64,000 nucleotides of DNA from Peronospora farinosa (GCA_947646735.1 CANTFK010000795.1:92407-156406); one strand, 5' to 3'. Positions 10,474-20,281 are shown, numbered from the stretch's first letter. The notes: generated by a model not told the origin, from the letters alone. Made by a program: numbers and translations.

Positions 10474-11112
10474 TGTAGCGGAGCTGCACAGCTCTTTAGC
10501 CAGAGGAAGACTTTCGGCTGGAAGCCTCTTAGTTCGAGAGAACTAAATAGAGTTAAGGCTAAAAGCCACTTAGTTCTAAGGAACTAATTAAACGACTGAA
10601 AGTCACCCTGTACTAAGGAACGAGGAAAGAGACCTTTAGTCTGCAAGCAATAAGCTTAAGGTTCAAAGAACCAACGCACAGAGTGCAAGAACAAGCTAGA
10701 AGCTTAGAGGCTCAAAGAACCAACGCACGAAGTGCACAAGAGAACAAGTCAGAACGACTTGCTATCTTAAACTCAAAAGGAGAACTGATTTTATTTATGC
10801 TTTAAGATTTTATGAATAGTCCTACTTTAAGTACACTACACTAGATTAATTACTATAATAGTAATTATTATATGCAGACTTTGCTATTGAACGACGTATC
10901 GTCTAAACATCTGTGTATGATGTACTTAGTACAGCGTTATCGATTATCGAATCCTAATCGATAAGATACGGTATTACCGAATACCGTATCTTTAACGCTC
11001 ATACTTAATACCTCTCTAAAGAGAAGTATCATAATGCATTACATGCAATACAAGGGGAGTTTAACCGTAAACTCCCGGAAAGACGCTACAACCGTCGTGT
11101 AACCCCGTTACA
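10474..11112 (-). repeat. 3' LTR of element 1
   Basis: 639 bp with TG/CA ends: TGTAGCGGAGC at the left and CCCCGTTACA at the right on the plus strand. It is full of short inverted repeats, notably a 13-bp stem AAGATACGGTATT with a 4-nt loop at 10963-10992. In the element's sense direction this is the downstream LTR, and any antisense transcript of the plus-strand gene at 11224 would have to start in or near it. Confidence 0.93.
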
Positions 11113-11124
11113 CCCTCCCCCACC
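11113..11124 (-). other. Polypurine tract (PPT) of element 1
   Basis: The plus strand reads CCCTCCCCCACC, i.e. a purine-rich tract on the element's sense strand directly next to the 3' LTR. This is the expected place for plus-strand DNA priming. The same tract precedes the 3' LTR of element 2. Confidence 0.75.
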
Positions 11125-11223
11125 AGACTGACGTTCCCATAGAATGTCACTCGACATTTTTCCTCTTAGAGGTAGTGCTTTAGCGAACGTTTAAAACCTC
11201 ACGGTTTGTTCACGGCACCTAAC

Positions 11224-12506
11224 ATGACGCCTCCTGGCAGTGAGTCACAGACTCTTCGGGACCTTATCGAAGGCGACCTTGACGAAGCGGTTGATTACGA
11301 AAGTGACACCGTCTTTGTGGGACCCGATGGGTCCCCTTTAGTCACCCTCACGGGTGAAGATGACACTCGTCATGCACCGAATCCGTTCCTGAGCGTGGTG
11401 CTGCAGATGCGCTAACAGCGTTACGTGACCCGCCTGACGTATCATCTACGGCGACGGTTACCAACCCACTTGACGAGCAGCAACAGCGGTCCATCGACCA
11501 AGAGGAAGGCGCCAAGCGCCGAACGAAGAACATGACGCGGCTGAAGGATCACCGACAGTACAGGTTCAAGCCACCTACGGTGGAAGAACGCCTAAAGGAA
11601 GCATCTGGGCATTCCCTTTCTGGTTGGACCATTGGGCCTGAGGCCATTTCGCCTGAGGATGTTGCCACACGCACGGCACTTCGACAACGATATCTGGAGC
11701 CCCATATCACTACTCAAAGCCAATACTTGGCACGCCTTAATAGGCAAGTGCGCGGTGCGCCAGTTCCTCCGATGAAGGGTGTTCCCATCCTTCTGTTCGC
11801 GGGGGAAACCGAGGACGAAGAAGACACGGCTTTCAGCCGCTGGGCGCATTATGTGCGACGTTTAAGCATCATGTGGGCCCTACGGGCAAGCGCCGATGTG
11901 GCAGATATCCGACTTGAGCGGAAGATGCGTTATGATTACGCTAAATTGAAGGCCCGGCGAAAATTGAAATTCCAACGAACGCATTATGCGCCTGCTGCCC
12001 AGCAGCCCAATGTTTCGGCTACCCCTGTAGCCGCGAGTTCACGACAGCCCGAGGCCGCTAACCCGCCTACCCTCACCATTACTGGTGAGAAGCGTCAGCG
12101 CCAACAGGCAGACCCTGCGCACGACGCTCAAAAACGTCCACGGCGTATGGGAAGTCCTGCCGAAGGGGAGTCTCAAACTCCCATGAATTACATGATTCGG
12201 GATAACCCCGCCATTTTACCAGATACTGGTTTTGACCATGGCGGCGCCGCTTCTGCAGTAGACGTTCCACATGGAACTGCAGGTTCCCCTGAGCATCGAG
12301 CAAAGGAGGAGGAGGCCGATGTATCGGCACAAGCTCATGCCGAGCTTGTTCAGGAGGTGCGGACCCTTCGTGAGGAGAGGCAGACGATGAACTCCCGGCT
12401 TGCGTCCCTGGAAGAGAGTCGGACCCGAATGCAGGGTCAGCTTGACATGTTGGCGCAGATGCTTCGTCCCGCGACAATGCCAATGGGCTCGGCGCGAGCG
12501 CCTTAA
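11224..12506 (+). CDS. Antisense protein of the chromovirus with C-terminal leucine zipper
   Basis: Encoded opposite to gag-pol. Two open segments, 11224-11415 and 11364-12506, lie in different frames. A 53-nt GT-AG intron (11354-11406, GTGAAG...CTGCAG) joins them in frame to about 409 residues; a frameshift is the alternative. The N-terminus is acidic. The middle is basic, with an ARRKLKFQR stretch and KRPRRM that look like nuclear signals. Near the C-terminus six consecutive heptads carry L, L, M, L, M, L in the same position (12345-12470), a zipper-type coiled coil. The gene starts 112 bp inside the 3' LTR, and its last 428 bp overlap the integrase tail and chromodomain of pol on the other strand. 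The 5' part is present without a single base difference in element 2. It is not recognised as a known family. The open frame, repeat occurrence and composition argue it is a gene; function is unknown. Confidence 0.6.
11354..11406 (+). other. Putative intron in the antisense gene
   Basis: 53 nt from GTGAAG to CTGCAG. Its removal makes the two overlapping frames of the antisense gene continuous. The same sequence occurs unchanged in element 2. It is shorter than the other introns here, so a programmed -1 shift remains possible. Confidence 0.4.
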
Positions 12507-13797
12507 TGTTTACTTGGGACGGATCCCGATAAGGTTTCAACATGGCGACATAGAACACAGGATGTGTACGCAATTTGCGCGGCAAGTTAAGCGTATACGC
12601 TGTGCCTTTCTTGGCAATGACCTTAAAGGGTCCGATAAATCGTGGGCGCAACTTCGTCTTAAAGACAGCGGATACTACATTGGTAGGTAGGTTTTTAGCA
12701 TTAAGTAATACTTGGTCTCCGACCTCATAATCATTAATACAACCTCTGCCTTTCGCATCTGCATATTCCTTTTGTTTATCTTGACTATCAGCCAGTGCAT
12801 CTTGCACATGTCGTAAGACATTCAGTCGCGTTGCGAGAAACGCATTTACCTGTTTCTTAACAGTATTAGGGCTGACATCAGCAAGCCGATCGGCAACCTC
12901 TCCCCCACCAAGCCCTGAACCACTCGGTGGTAGCGTTAACGGAACGCGTGGGTGTGTGAGACCATTGACATAGAACGGAGTGTAGCCGGTGGAGGCGTGC
13001 ACGGAATTATTGAGTGCAAACTCAACTACAGGGAGCATAGAGCTCCAACGCTTAGGCGTTTCAGCACAAACGCTGCGTAGGATATCTTCAACAACGCGAT
13101 TTACGCGTTCGGTTTGACCATCGGTCTGCGGATGATCCGCCGTGGACATGTCCAAACGGGTGCCCAGCACCTGGAAGACGGACTTCCAAAATTTACTCGT
13201 AAAACGAGGATCACGATCAGAAACAATTGCCACTGGCAAGCCATGTTGGCGAAACACCCGATCGATAAACAGCTCCGCTATACCTTCACCATCGATCGAG
13301 TCTGGCACAGCCGCTAAGTGATCCATCTTGCTCAAACGGTCAACAAAGACCACAATACCTGTATTGCCATGCGAATCTTTCGGTAGGCCAAATACAAAGT
13401 CCATACTAATGGACTCCCAGCACCCAGTGGGAATAGGCAAACTAGCCAGCGGCGCTGCCGAATGGGGCGAGGGTTTCACCCGCTGACACATTTCACACGT
13501 ACGCACATATGTGCTCACCCATTTATATAGTTTGGGCCACCAATAACTTTGGCATACTGCCCCATAGGTCTTTTCACGACCCAAATGACCACCGATGGCG
13601 GTGTCATGTACCTCATACAGGATACGATGTTTCAGGTCCTCGTCATGCGGAATCACAATACGCGGAGGATCCGCCATATCTGTACGATAGTACAACAGCC
13701 CCTCATCGATAGAATATCGATGGAGGCTTGCACGCAATCGTGCCGACAATTTAATGTCCGAGTCTTTAAACTCCTCACTGCCAAGAGCATGTAGCAA
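12079..13797 (-). CDS. Pol, integrase-chromodomain part (element 1)
   Basis: 572 residues. In order: the zinc-binding HHCC region (VHDTAIGGHLG, then CEMCQR), the DDE catalytic core (Asp in SMDFVFGLP, Asp in SDRDPRFTS, Glu in QTDGQTERVNR), the GPY/F module (PRFIGPFKV), a Ser/Pro-rich linker, and a C-terminal chromodomain (VERLLQKRR...YLVKWRGYPESCNSWEF). The chromodomain places the element in the chromoviruses, whose integrases read histone marks. The frame is cut from the RT part by an apparent one-base shift near 13,838: the next frame upstream stays open across the junction. The linker-chromodomain region is overlapped on the plus strand by the antisense zipper gene. Confidence 0.93.
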   Translation of the reverse strand: MLHALGSEEFKDSDIKLSARLRASLHRYSIDEGLLYYRTDMADPPRIVIPHDEDLKHRILYEVHDTAIGGHLGREKTYGAVCQSYWWPKLYKWVSTYVRTCEMCQRVKPSPHSAAPLASLPIPTGCWESISMDFVFGLPKDSHGNTGIVVFVDRLSKMDHLAAVPDSIDGEGIAELFIDRVFRQHGLPVAIVSDRDPRFTSKFWKSVFQVLGTRLDMSTADHPQTDGQTERVNRVVEDILRSVCAETPKRWSSMLPVVEFALNNSVHASTGYTPFYVNGLTHPRVPLTLPPSGSGLGGGEVADRLADVSPNTVKKQVNAFLATRLNVLRHVQDALADSQDKQKEYADAKGRGCINDYEVGDQVLLNAKNLPTNVVSAVFKTKLRPRFIGPFKVIAKKGTAYTLNLPRKLRTHPVFYVAMLKPYRDPSQVNIKALAPSPLALSRDEASAPTCQADPAFGSDSLPGTQAGSSSSASPHEGSAPPEQARHELVPIHRPPPPLLDAQGNLQFHVERLLQKRRRHGQNQYLVKWRGYPESCNSWEFETPLRQDFPYAVDVFERRAQGLPVGADASHQ

Positions 13798-13816
13798 CGC
13801 TATACAGTGATCATCT

Positions 13817-16714
13817 TTAGCATACGCCGATACGAATGAGATCGGTGATAGAAGACGACAACGTCGTCACATGAGCAAGCTCATAATCAGGTCTGCGTGA
13901 CAACGCATCAGCCAAAGCATTTTGCTTGCCCGGCTTATATTTCACCTCGAAGTTATATTCGGCAAAGAATGACAGCCATCTGGCCATTCTCTGCGAGAGA
14001 TGCGGCGACTGAGTCGCAGTGCGTAACGACGCATGATCGGTATAGATCACAAAAGGCTTGGAGCCCAGCAGATGAACTCTGAATTTGACCAGGGCATACT
14101 TCATCGCAAGTAGCTCTTTGTCGTGAACTGGATAGTTCTTTTCTGCAGCTTTCAGCTGGCGAGATTCAAAAGCGATTACACGCTCACGGCCTTCATCATC
14201 TGATTGTAACAGAGCACTGCCAATGGCAAAATCCGATGCGTCACAGACGACGCTAAACGGTCGGTCAGGGTCTGGCAAAGCCAAAATAGGAGCATGTAGA
14301 AGGCTTGCCTTCACTGCTCGAAAAGCATTTTCGTGTTCGGCATGCCAACACCATTCCACATCCTTTTTAAGGAGATTGGATAACGGCCGAGCCATATCAG
14401 CGTAATTTTCACTATACTTGTGTAAGTAATTGGCAAGGCCAAGCCATTTACGCAAGTCCTTCTGAGACTGTGGAACAGGCCAATCGACTATGGCTTTGAC
14501 TTTGGCGGGATCCGCTCGTAGTCCCCGCTTCCCAATGAAGCACCCTAGAAAGGGAATTTCTTCGGCCCCGAAGATGCACTTAGATGCATTAGCATATAAT
14601 TTATTAGTGCGCATGCACTCGAGCACTGCTCGTAAATGAACAATATGGTTCTCAATATCTGACCGACCATGTTCAGCTCGGCTATGGACAAAAATGTCAT
14701 CAAAATACGTCTGTGCATAACTTCGATGGGGTCGAAACAATTGCGTCACCAAACGGTTAAACGTAGCCGGAGCATTAGATAGCCCTTGGGGCATCACTAA
14801 CCACTCCCAGAGCATACCGCTCGGAGTACTAACAGCAGTAAGCGGAATATCGCTAGCTCGCATGAGCAATTGGTAATAACCATCGACTAAGTCGAGCGCA
14901 CTGTACATGGTACAACCGACCATATTGTTCTGAAGAACATCCTTTCTGGGTATCGGTGTCTGAGCAGGTATGGTGGCCGCATTGAGCTTATTATAAGCAT
15001 GAACAATACGCCATTTACCATTTGGTTTCTTGACACAGAAAGTGGGTGTCGAGTGCGGAGATTTACTTTCACGCACCATGCCCGCCGCGTGCTTTGCACG
15101 AAAGAACTCGTCAATGACGTCACACTGTTCTTTGGGTAAAGGCCACTGCCGTGTTACACAGTATTTGGTTCCGGGAACCAAGTCAATTTCATGACGTACG
15201 CCCCTATCAGGTGGTAGAACCGACGGTGGATCGTGACACACCACGTCCTGGAATTCTTTTACCAAAGGATAGTAGGGATCTGAAGGTTCCTTTAGAATAG
15301 ATGCCCCACTACGTGCACTTAGTGCCGCTTTGGTATCTTCAAGGACTGTCTCATCGACAAGCGAGGATGAGTTCAGCTCGAGGTTAGGTCGAATGACCAC
15401 CATATCGGACAGAGCACCTGCCTTCAAGGCCTGATGAAATTCATCCACAGACATTTCGTCTAGCTCTAAAAGAGCATTTAATGATGGGAGGGCCTCAAGG
15501 TCAACCTCACCATCTACATCACCTGTCACTCCGTTGACCAGGGTGTACAACTGGTCACTGACATTACTATGCGATAAAACAGACGCTTTGCGCCTCGCAG
15601 CCGCCATCTGGCGACGCTGCCGTCTCATTGACGAGACCGTACTCTTTACAGTACTTGGGATGTTATCTTCCCCAGGGCCAACAGACCCCTTGTCGTTCAC
15701 CTGCCCTATGTAAAGGCCGATGTCATTACCGACACCCAATGGGTCACTAGTACCAGTGACTTCACTAACAAGGTCATTGACCTTCACTCGCTCTATACGA
15801 GAGCCGGTGTCATTACCGACACCCAGTGGGTCACTAGTACCAGTGACTTCACTAACAAGGTCATTGACCTTCACTCGCTCTATACGAGAGCCGATGTCAT
15901 CACCGACATCCAGTGAATCGCATTTCCAGCCAATATCACTAACAAGGTCATCGACCTTAACTTGCTCTATACGAGAGCCGATGTCATTATCGACATCCAG
16001 TGAATCGCATTTACAGCCAATATCACTAACAAGGTCATCGACCTTAACTTGCTCTATACGAGAGCCGATGTCATTACCGACATCCAGTGAATCGCATTTA
16101 CAGCCAATATCACTAACAGTATCACTTAACGGAGTACGTGCCGTTCCACTAAGTGTCATTGAGCTCTGCTCGACACTATTATTGTTGACATCGGAGTTTA
16201 TCAACTCAGACACTCCAATGTCCAGCACATTAACTGAATCAGTTAATGGCTCGCGCCAATAGCACTTTTGTTTTCTAGCGAAGGTGGGTTCATGACTCTC
16301 CAAAGCCTCGCTAGGAACATTGCGCGTTGCGCCTAAAGTTTTGGATCTCCAATCGATCCACGGCTCATGGCGTTCCAGCCAGGCCATACCGAGAATGAGA
16401 TCATATCTCGAGTCCAAATCTAGGACAAGACAGCGTTCAACGCAATTGCAGTCTAAGAACTTCACACCTAAGTTCAACGGAACTTTAGGAACGGTGACAC
16501 GTACACCAGTCGCGAGACGTACGGTTATACTGTCACCCTCTTGCGCTTCCAGCGCCTCAGCATACAGCTGACTCCCCTCAAGGGAGCGACGTCGGACATA
16601 GTTACCTGACGCCCCTGAGTCAATTAAAATTGACCAGGGTTTCTCAAAACCCTTAACGGTTGCCGACACAACCAACAAGCCTGGCTTGTAATTTTGTTCT
16701 ATGGGAGCATCCAC
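13817..16714 (-). CDS. Pol, protease-reverse transcriptase-RNase H part (element 1)
   Basis: 965 residues from the ATG at 16714. The aspartic protease motif [11 protein letters not shown] sits near residue 30. A tandem-repeat spacer lies at about 200-345. The RT palm has [10 protein letters not shown] and the catalytic YFDDIF (about residue 669), and LPQGL-like MPQGLSNAP. RNase H shows [25 protein letters not shown] and YTDHASLRT, then [10 protein letters not shown] and ADALSRR before integrase. It is in a different frame from gag, with 86 bp between the gag stop and this ATG, so a recoding event or separate start is needed. The frame closes shortly after the RNase H tail, about 20 bp upstream of the integrase frame. 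Confidence 0.93.
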   Translation of the reverse strand: MDAPIEQNYKPGLLVVSATVKGFEKPWSILIDSGASGNYVRRRSLEGSQLYAEALEAQEGDSITVRLATGVRVTVPKVPLNLGVKFLDCNCVERCLVLDLDSRYDLILGMAWLERHEPWIDWRSKTLGATRNVPSEALESHEPTFARKQKCYWREPLTDSVNVLDIGVSELINSDVNNNSVEQSSMTLSGTARTPLSDTVSDIGCKCDSLDVGNDIGSRIEQVKVDDLVSDIGCKCDSLDVDNDIGSRIEQVKVDDLVSDIGWKCDSLDVGDDIGSRIERVKVNDLVSEVTGTSDPLGVGNDTGSRIERVKVNDLVSEVTGTSDPLGVGNDIGLYIGQVNDKGSVGPGEDNIPSTVKSTVSSMRRQRRQMAAARRKASVLSHSNVSDQLYTLVNGVTGDVDGEVDLEALPSLNALLELDEMSVDEFHQALKAGALSDMVVIRPNLELNSSSLVDETVLEDTKAALSARSGASILKEPSDPYYPLVKEFQDVVCHDPPSVLPPDRGVRHEIDLVPGTKYCVTRQWPLPKEQCDVIDEFFRAKHAAGMVRESKSPHSTPTFCVKKPNGKWRIVHAYNKLNAATIPAQTPIPRKDVLQNNMVGCTMYSALDLVDGYYQLLMRASDIPLTAVSTPSGMLWEWLVMPQGLSNAPATFNRLVTQLFRPHRSYAQTYFDDIFVHSRAEHGRSDIENHIVHLRAVLECMRTNKLYANASKCIFGAEEIPFLGCFIGKRGLRADPAKVKAIVDWPVPQSQKDLRKWLGLANYLHKYSENYADMARPLSNLLKKDVEWCWHAEHENAFRAVKASLLHAPILALPDPDRPFSVVCDASDFAIGSALLQSDDEGRERVIAFESRQLKAAEKNYPVHDKELLAMKYALVKFRVHLLGSKPFVIYTDHASLRTATQSPHLSQRMARWLSFFAEYNFEVKYKPGKQNALADALSRRPDYELAHVTTLSSSITDLIRIGVC
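15685..16120 (-). repeat. Five tandem 87-bp in-frame repeats in pol spacer
   Basis: Five units of 29 residues between protease and RT, each of the type [27 protein letters not shown] with drift: the two units nearest RT read [14 protein letters not shown]. Being a multiple of three, copy-number change keeps pol open. Element 2 retains one to two units. Function is unknown; it could be a flexible spacer or a protein-binding segment. Confidence 0.85.
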
Positions 16715-16800
16715 AGAACCACCTGGGGCTAAGCCCTGTTTACCTTTACCTCCTAAAGATTCAACAGAACTTAGTTCTTTCCCAGTAGGGCGCCCCGCGC

Positions 16801-17802
16801 CTACTGGGAGTTGACATTTTCCCCTGCGGTGCTCGCCTTTTGGCTAGGAGCAGGGCTTCGGCTTTGCCGATTTGAACGTTGCTTTCGCAACGGACAGCTA
16901 GGGCGGAGATGTCTAGTGCTTCCGCACATGTAACATCTACGGATGCTACCTTGCTGCTCAGCAGCTTGAAGCTCAGCTTCTTCAGCATGGCTGAGGTCCA
17001 TGGGTTCCGCCCTGTTAGAGGTATTTGATTGATACCAGGGCAGACCATATCGAGCAGATTTAAAATTGAATTCAGCGTTAAATGCTACGCTGACTGCCTC
17101 CTCAAAAGTTGAAGGCTGGACACGGAAAACTTCCGTCCTGGCGACCCCAGTGCGAAGTCCCTCCATAAAAATGGTTACTCGGACTTCCTCTGCCAGTGGG
17201 TCCTGCTGCATAGCAGCAATGAGAGTTCTCAACTCTTGGACATAGTCCGACAATTCTTTCTTACCCTGTCGGGTAGCTAGGAAGCGTGAGCGCACACGAT
17301 AAGCCTGATTAGGCGGTGCAAACACACAAGTTAATTGCTTTTTAAGCATCTCCCATGTGGGAAATGCAGCATTTACAGAGACATCGCTCGTTAGAGCCCA
17401 CTCCCTAGCTCTTCCACCGAGCTTAGAAATGGCCAAGCCAACTCGTTGCTTATCGGATGCAAGCATGGCGGCATCCATTGCCATTTCAACTTCTCGGATC
17501 CAGAGGAGAAGGTTCTCTCCCTCCTTCCCCTCGAAGGTCTTGACACTTAAAACAAGTGGACGAGCCTTTGGCTCTGCATCGGGCACAGGTACCGGGATGT
17601 ACTGTGTAGGCGCTGCTGACGCTGCCTGGTCATGGACCTGCCCGAGGAGCGTTGCTTCATAACGCATAAAGGCCTCAAGACGAGCATTTAGAACCTCGGG
17701 GCCTTGGGCCAAAAGGGCCTCGATTTGATCAGGCCCGACGAACGCAGATAATTTATCTAAGGCGAGTCGTTGTGCCTCAGAGAGGTGATTTTGATTCTCC
17801 AT
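16801..17802 (-). CDS. Gag (element 1)
   Basis: About 333 residues from the ATG at 17802 (an in-frame GTG lies two codons upstream). The central region has the Ty3/Gypsy retrotransposon-gag helical fold pattern ([47 protein letters not shown]). Near the C-terminus is one CCHC zinc knuckle, [14 protein letters not shown] (C-x2-C-x4-H-x4-C), followed by a basic tail. It is the structural protein of the virus-like particle. It starts about 60 bp after the 5' LTR. Confidence 0.92.
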   Translation of the reverse strand: MENQNHLSEAQRLALDKLSAFVGPDQIEALLAQGPEVLNARLEAFMRYEATLLGQVHDQAASAAPTQYIPVPVPDAEPKARPLVLSVKTFEGKEGENLLLWIREVEMAMDAAMLASDKQRVGLAISKLGGRAREWALTSDVSVNAAFPTWEMLKKQLTCVFAPPNQAYRVRSRFLATRQGKKELSDYVQELRTLIAAMQQDPLAEEVRVTIFMEGLRTGVARTEVFRVQPSTFEEAVSVAFNAEFNFKSARYGLPWYQSNTSNRAEPMDLSHAEEAELQAAEQQGSIRRCYMCGSTRHLRPSCPLRKQRSNRQSRSPAPSQKASTAGENVNSQ

Positions 17803-17842
17803 TCTCACAGAGGGTCAGTCTTTAAAGACTCAGGTGTAGGAT

Positions 17843-17860
17843 TGACTACAAGTGCTACCA
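17843..17860 (-). other. Candidate primer-binding site of element 1
   Basis: On the minus strand, two bases after the 5' LTR comes TGGTAGCACTTGTAGTCA. TGG at this place pairs with the CCA end of a tRNA. I cannot name the tRNA. Element 2 has the same start (TGGTAGCACTTG at 19258). Confidence 0.5.
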
Positions 17861-17862
17861 AG

Positions 17863-18501
17863 TGTAGCGGAGCTGCACAGCTCTTTAGCCAGAGGAAGAC
17901 TTTCGGCTGGAAGCCTCTTAGTTCGAGAGAACTAAATAGAGTTAAGGCTAAAAGCCACTTAGTTCTAAGGAACTAATTAAACGACTGAAAGTAACCCTGT
18001 TCTAAGGAACTAGGAGGGAGACTTTAGTCAGTCAAGCAATAAGCTTAAGGTTCAGAGAACCAACGCACAGGGTGCAGGAACAAGCTAGAAGCTTAGAGGT
18101 TCAGAGAACCAACGCACGAAGTGCACAAGAGAACAAGTCAGAACGACTTGTGATCTTAAACTCAAAAGGAGAACTGATTTTATTTATGCTTTAAGATTTT
18201 ATGAATAGTCCTACTCTAAGTACACTACACTAGATTAATTACTATAATAGTAATTATTATATGCAGACTTTGCTATTGGACGACGTATCGTCTAAACATC
18301 TGTGTATGATGTACTTAGTACAGCGTTATCGATTATCGAATCCTAATCGATAAGATACGGTATTACCGAATACCGTATCTTTAACGCTTATACTTAATAC
18401 CTCTCTAAAGAGAAGTATCATAATGCATTACATGCAATACAAGGGGAGTTTAACCGTAAACTCCCGGAAAGACGCTACAACCGTCGTGTAACCCCGTTAC
18501 A
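17863..18501 (-). repeat. 5' LTR of element 1
   Basis: 639 bp, the same length as the copy at 10474, with the same ends. It drives gag-pol on the minus strand. It faces the 5' LTR of element 2 across 114 bp, forming a large inverted repeat. Confidence 0.93.
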
Positions 18502-18506
18502 ATGTG
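18502..18506. repeat. Target-site duplication ATGTG (right) of element 1
   Basis: The same five bases as 10469-10473, directly after the LTR end GTTACA. Confidence 0.9.
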
Positions 18507-18610
18507 GCTATGAATTATACCAAGACAATGTTAAAATCGAGCTGCTAACATTAAATCACCTACTGCCCCCCAATACTCACTCCTGCTTTTGTCTAAGTAG
18601 GAATAGTGCC
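18507..18610. other. 104-bp island of original target DNA between two elements
   Basis: Unique sequence left between the two duplications. It contains no gene. It is AT-rich with one C6 run. Confidence 0.7.
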
Positions 18611-18615
18611 AGAAT
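18611..18615. repeat. Target-site duplication AGAAT (left) of element 2
   Basis: AGAAT precedes the LTR start TGTAACGGGG at 18616 and recurs right after the far LTR at 27064-27068. This shows that the composite element between them descends from one integration. Confidence 0.9.
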
Positions 18616-19255
18616 TGTAACGGGGTTACACGACGTTGTAGCGTCTTTCCGAGAGTTTACGGTTAAATTCTCCTTTGTATTGCATATAATGCATTATTAT
18701 ACTTCTCTTTAGAGAGGTATTAAGTATGAGCGTTAAAGATACGGTATTCGGTAATACCGTATCTTATCGATTGGGATTCGATAAATCACTAACGCTGTAC
18801 TAAGTACATCATACACAGATGTTTAGACGATACGTCGTCCAATAGCAAAGTCTGCATATAATAATTACTATTATAGTAGTTAATCTAGTGTAGTGTACTT
18901 AGAGTAGGACTATTCATAAAATCTCAAAGCATAAATAAAATCAGTTCTCCTTTTGAGTTTAAGATAGCAAGTCGTTCTGAATTGTTCTCTTGTGCACTTC
19001 GTGCGTTGGTTCTCTGAACCTCTAAGCTTCTAGCTTGTTCTTGCACTCTGTGCGTTGGTTCTTTGAACCTTAAGCTTATTGCTTGCAGACTAAAGGTCTC
19101 TTTCCTCGTTCCTTAGTACAGGGTGACTTTCAGTCGTTTAATTAGATCCTTAGAAATAAGTGGCTTTTAGCCTTAACTCGATTTAGTTCTCTAGAACTAA
19201 GAGGCTTCCAGACGAAAGTCTTCCTCTGGCTAAAGAGCTGTGCAGCTCCGCTCCA
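18616..19255 (+). repeat. 5' LTR of element 2
   Basis: 640 bp, begins TGTAACGGGGTTACA and ends GCTCCGCTCCA, where element 1 has GCTACA, so one terminal base is mutated. It carries the same hairpin as element 1 (AAGATACGGTATT stem). Sense is plus. Confidence 0.92.
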
Positions 19256-19316
19256 CTTGGTAGCACTTGTTGCTCAATCCTACACCTGAGTCTATAAAGA
19301 CTGACCCTATGTGAGA

Positions 19317-20281
19317 ATGGAGAATCAAAATCACCTCTCTGAGGCACAACGACTCGCCTTAGATAAACTATCGGCGTTCGTCGGCCCGATCAAATCGAGG
19401 CCCTTTTGGCCCAAGGCCCCGAGGTTCTAAATGCTCGTCTTGACGCCTTTATGCGTTATGAAGCAGCGCTTCTCGGGCAGGTCCATGACCAGGCATCGTC
19501 AGCTGTGCCCGATGCATAGCCAAAGGCTCGCCCGCTTGTTTTAAACGCAAAGACCTTCGAGGGGAAGGAGGGAGAAAGTCTTCTCCTCTGGATCCGAGAA
19601 GTTGAAATGGCAATGGATGCCGCCATGCTTGCATCCGATAAGCAACGAGTTGGCTTGGCCATTTCGAAGCTCGGTGGAAGAGCTAGAGAGTGGGCTCTAA
19701 CGAGTGATGTCTCTGTAAATGCTGCATTCCCCACATGGGAGATGCTTAAAAAGCAATTAACTTGTGTGTTTGCACCGCCTAATCAGGCTTATCGTGTGCG
19801 CTCACGCTTCCTAGCTACCCGACAGGGTAAGAAAGAATTGTCGGACTATGTCCAAGAGTTGAGAACTCTCATTGGTGCTATGCAGCAGGACCCTCTGGCA
19901 GAGGAAGTCCGAGTAACCATTTTTATGGAAGGTCTTCGTACTGGGGTCGCCAGGTCGGAAGTTTTCCGTGTCCAGCCTTCGACTTTTGAGGAGGCAGTAA
20001 GCATAGCATTTGATAATTTCAAATCTGCTCGATATAGTCTACCCTGGTATCAATCAAATACCTCTAACAGGGCGGAACCCATGGACCTCAGCCATGCTGA
20101 AGAAGCTAAGCTTCAAGATGCTGAGCAGCAAGATAACATCCGTAGATGTTACATGTGCGGAAGCACTAGGTATCTCCGTCCTAGCTGTCCGTTGCGAAAG
20201 CAACGTTCAAATCGGCAGAGCCGAAACCCTGTTCCTAGCCAAAAGGCGAGCACCGCACAGGAAAACGTCAGCTTCCAGTAG
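19317..20281 (+). pseudogene. Broken gag (element 2)
   Basis: Clearly homologous to element 1 gag but inactivated: a one-base deletion near 19,388, a stop (TAG) and a roughly 30-bp deletion near 19,505-19,520, then an open stretch from about 19607 to the normal end. The zinc knuckle reads [14 protein letters not shown], so the metal-binding His is replaced by Tyr. About a dozen other substitutions separate it from element 1 gag. Confidence 0.88.

Larger units (their letters stand above)
10474..18501 (-). mobile_element. Element 1: near-intact Gypsy chromovirus with antisense gene
   Basis: An 8,028-bp LTR retrotransposon read on the minus strand. The 5' LTR is 17863-18501 and the 3' LTR 10474-11112, each 639 bp with TG...CA ends. 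They differ at roughly twenty positions by eye, so the insertion is not brand new. Order in the sense direction: LTR, PBS, gag, protease-RT-RNase H, integrase with chromodomain, about 1 kb without sense coding, PPT, LTR. The extra kilobase encodes a protein on the opposite strand. One apparent frameshift splits pol; otherwise all catalytic motifs are present. Flanked by ATGTG on both sides. Confidence 0.93.

Noticed and set aside
11532..12506. Reading the antisense protein as a canonical bZIP transcription factor
   Set aside because: The heptad zipper is clear, but the residues directly before it are acidic/neutral, not a basic DNA-binding region. The basic patches lie more than 60 residues upstream.
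15720..16262. Long plus-strand frame (180 codons) over the pol repeat spacer
   Set aside because: It is the mirror of the 87-bp repeats in pol. Its sequence is only repeated Ser/Thr/Arg strings and it has no counterpart intact in element 2.
19456..19734. Minus-strand frame opposite gag of element 2 (and 17357-17662 opposite gag of element 1)
   Set aside because: Same shadow frame in both copies because gag is conserved. No coding character and no start context. Unlike the 3' antisense gene it lies fully within gag.
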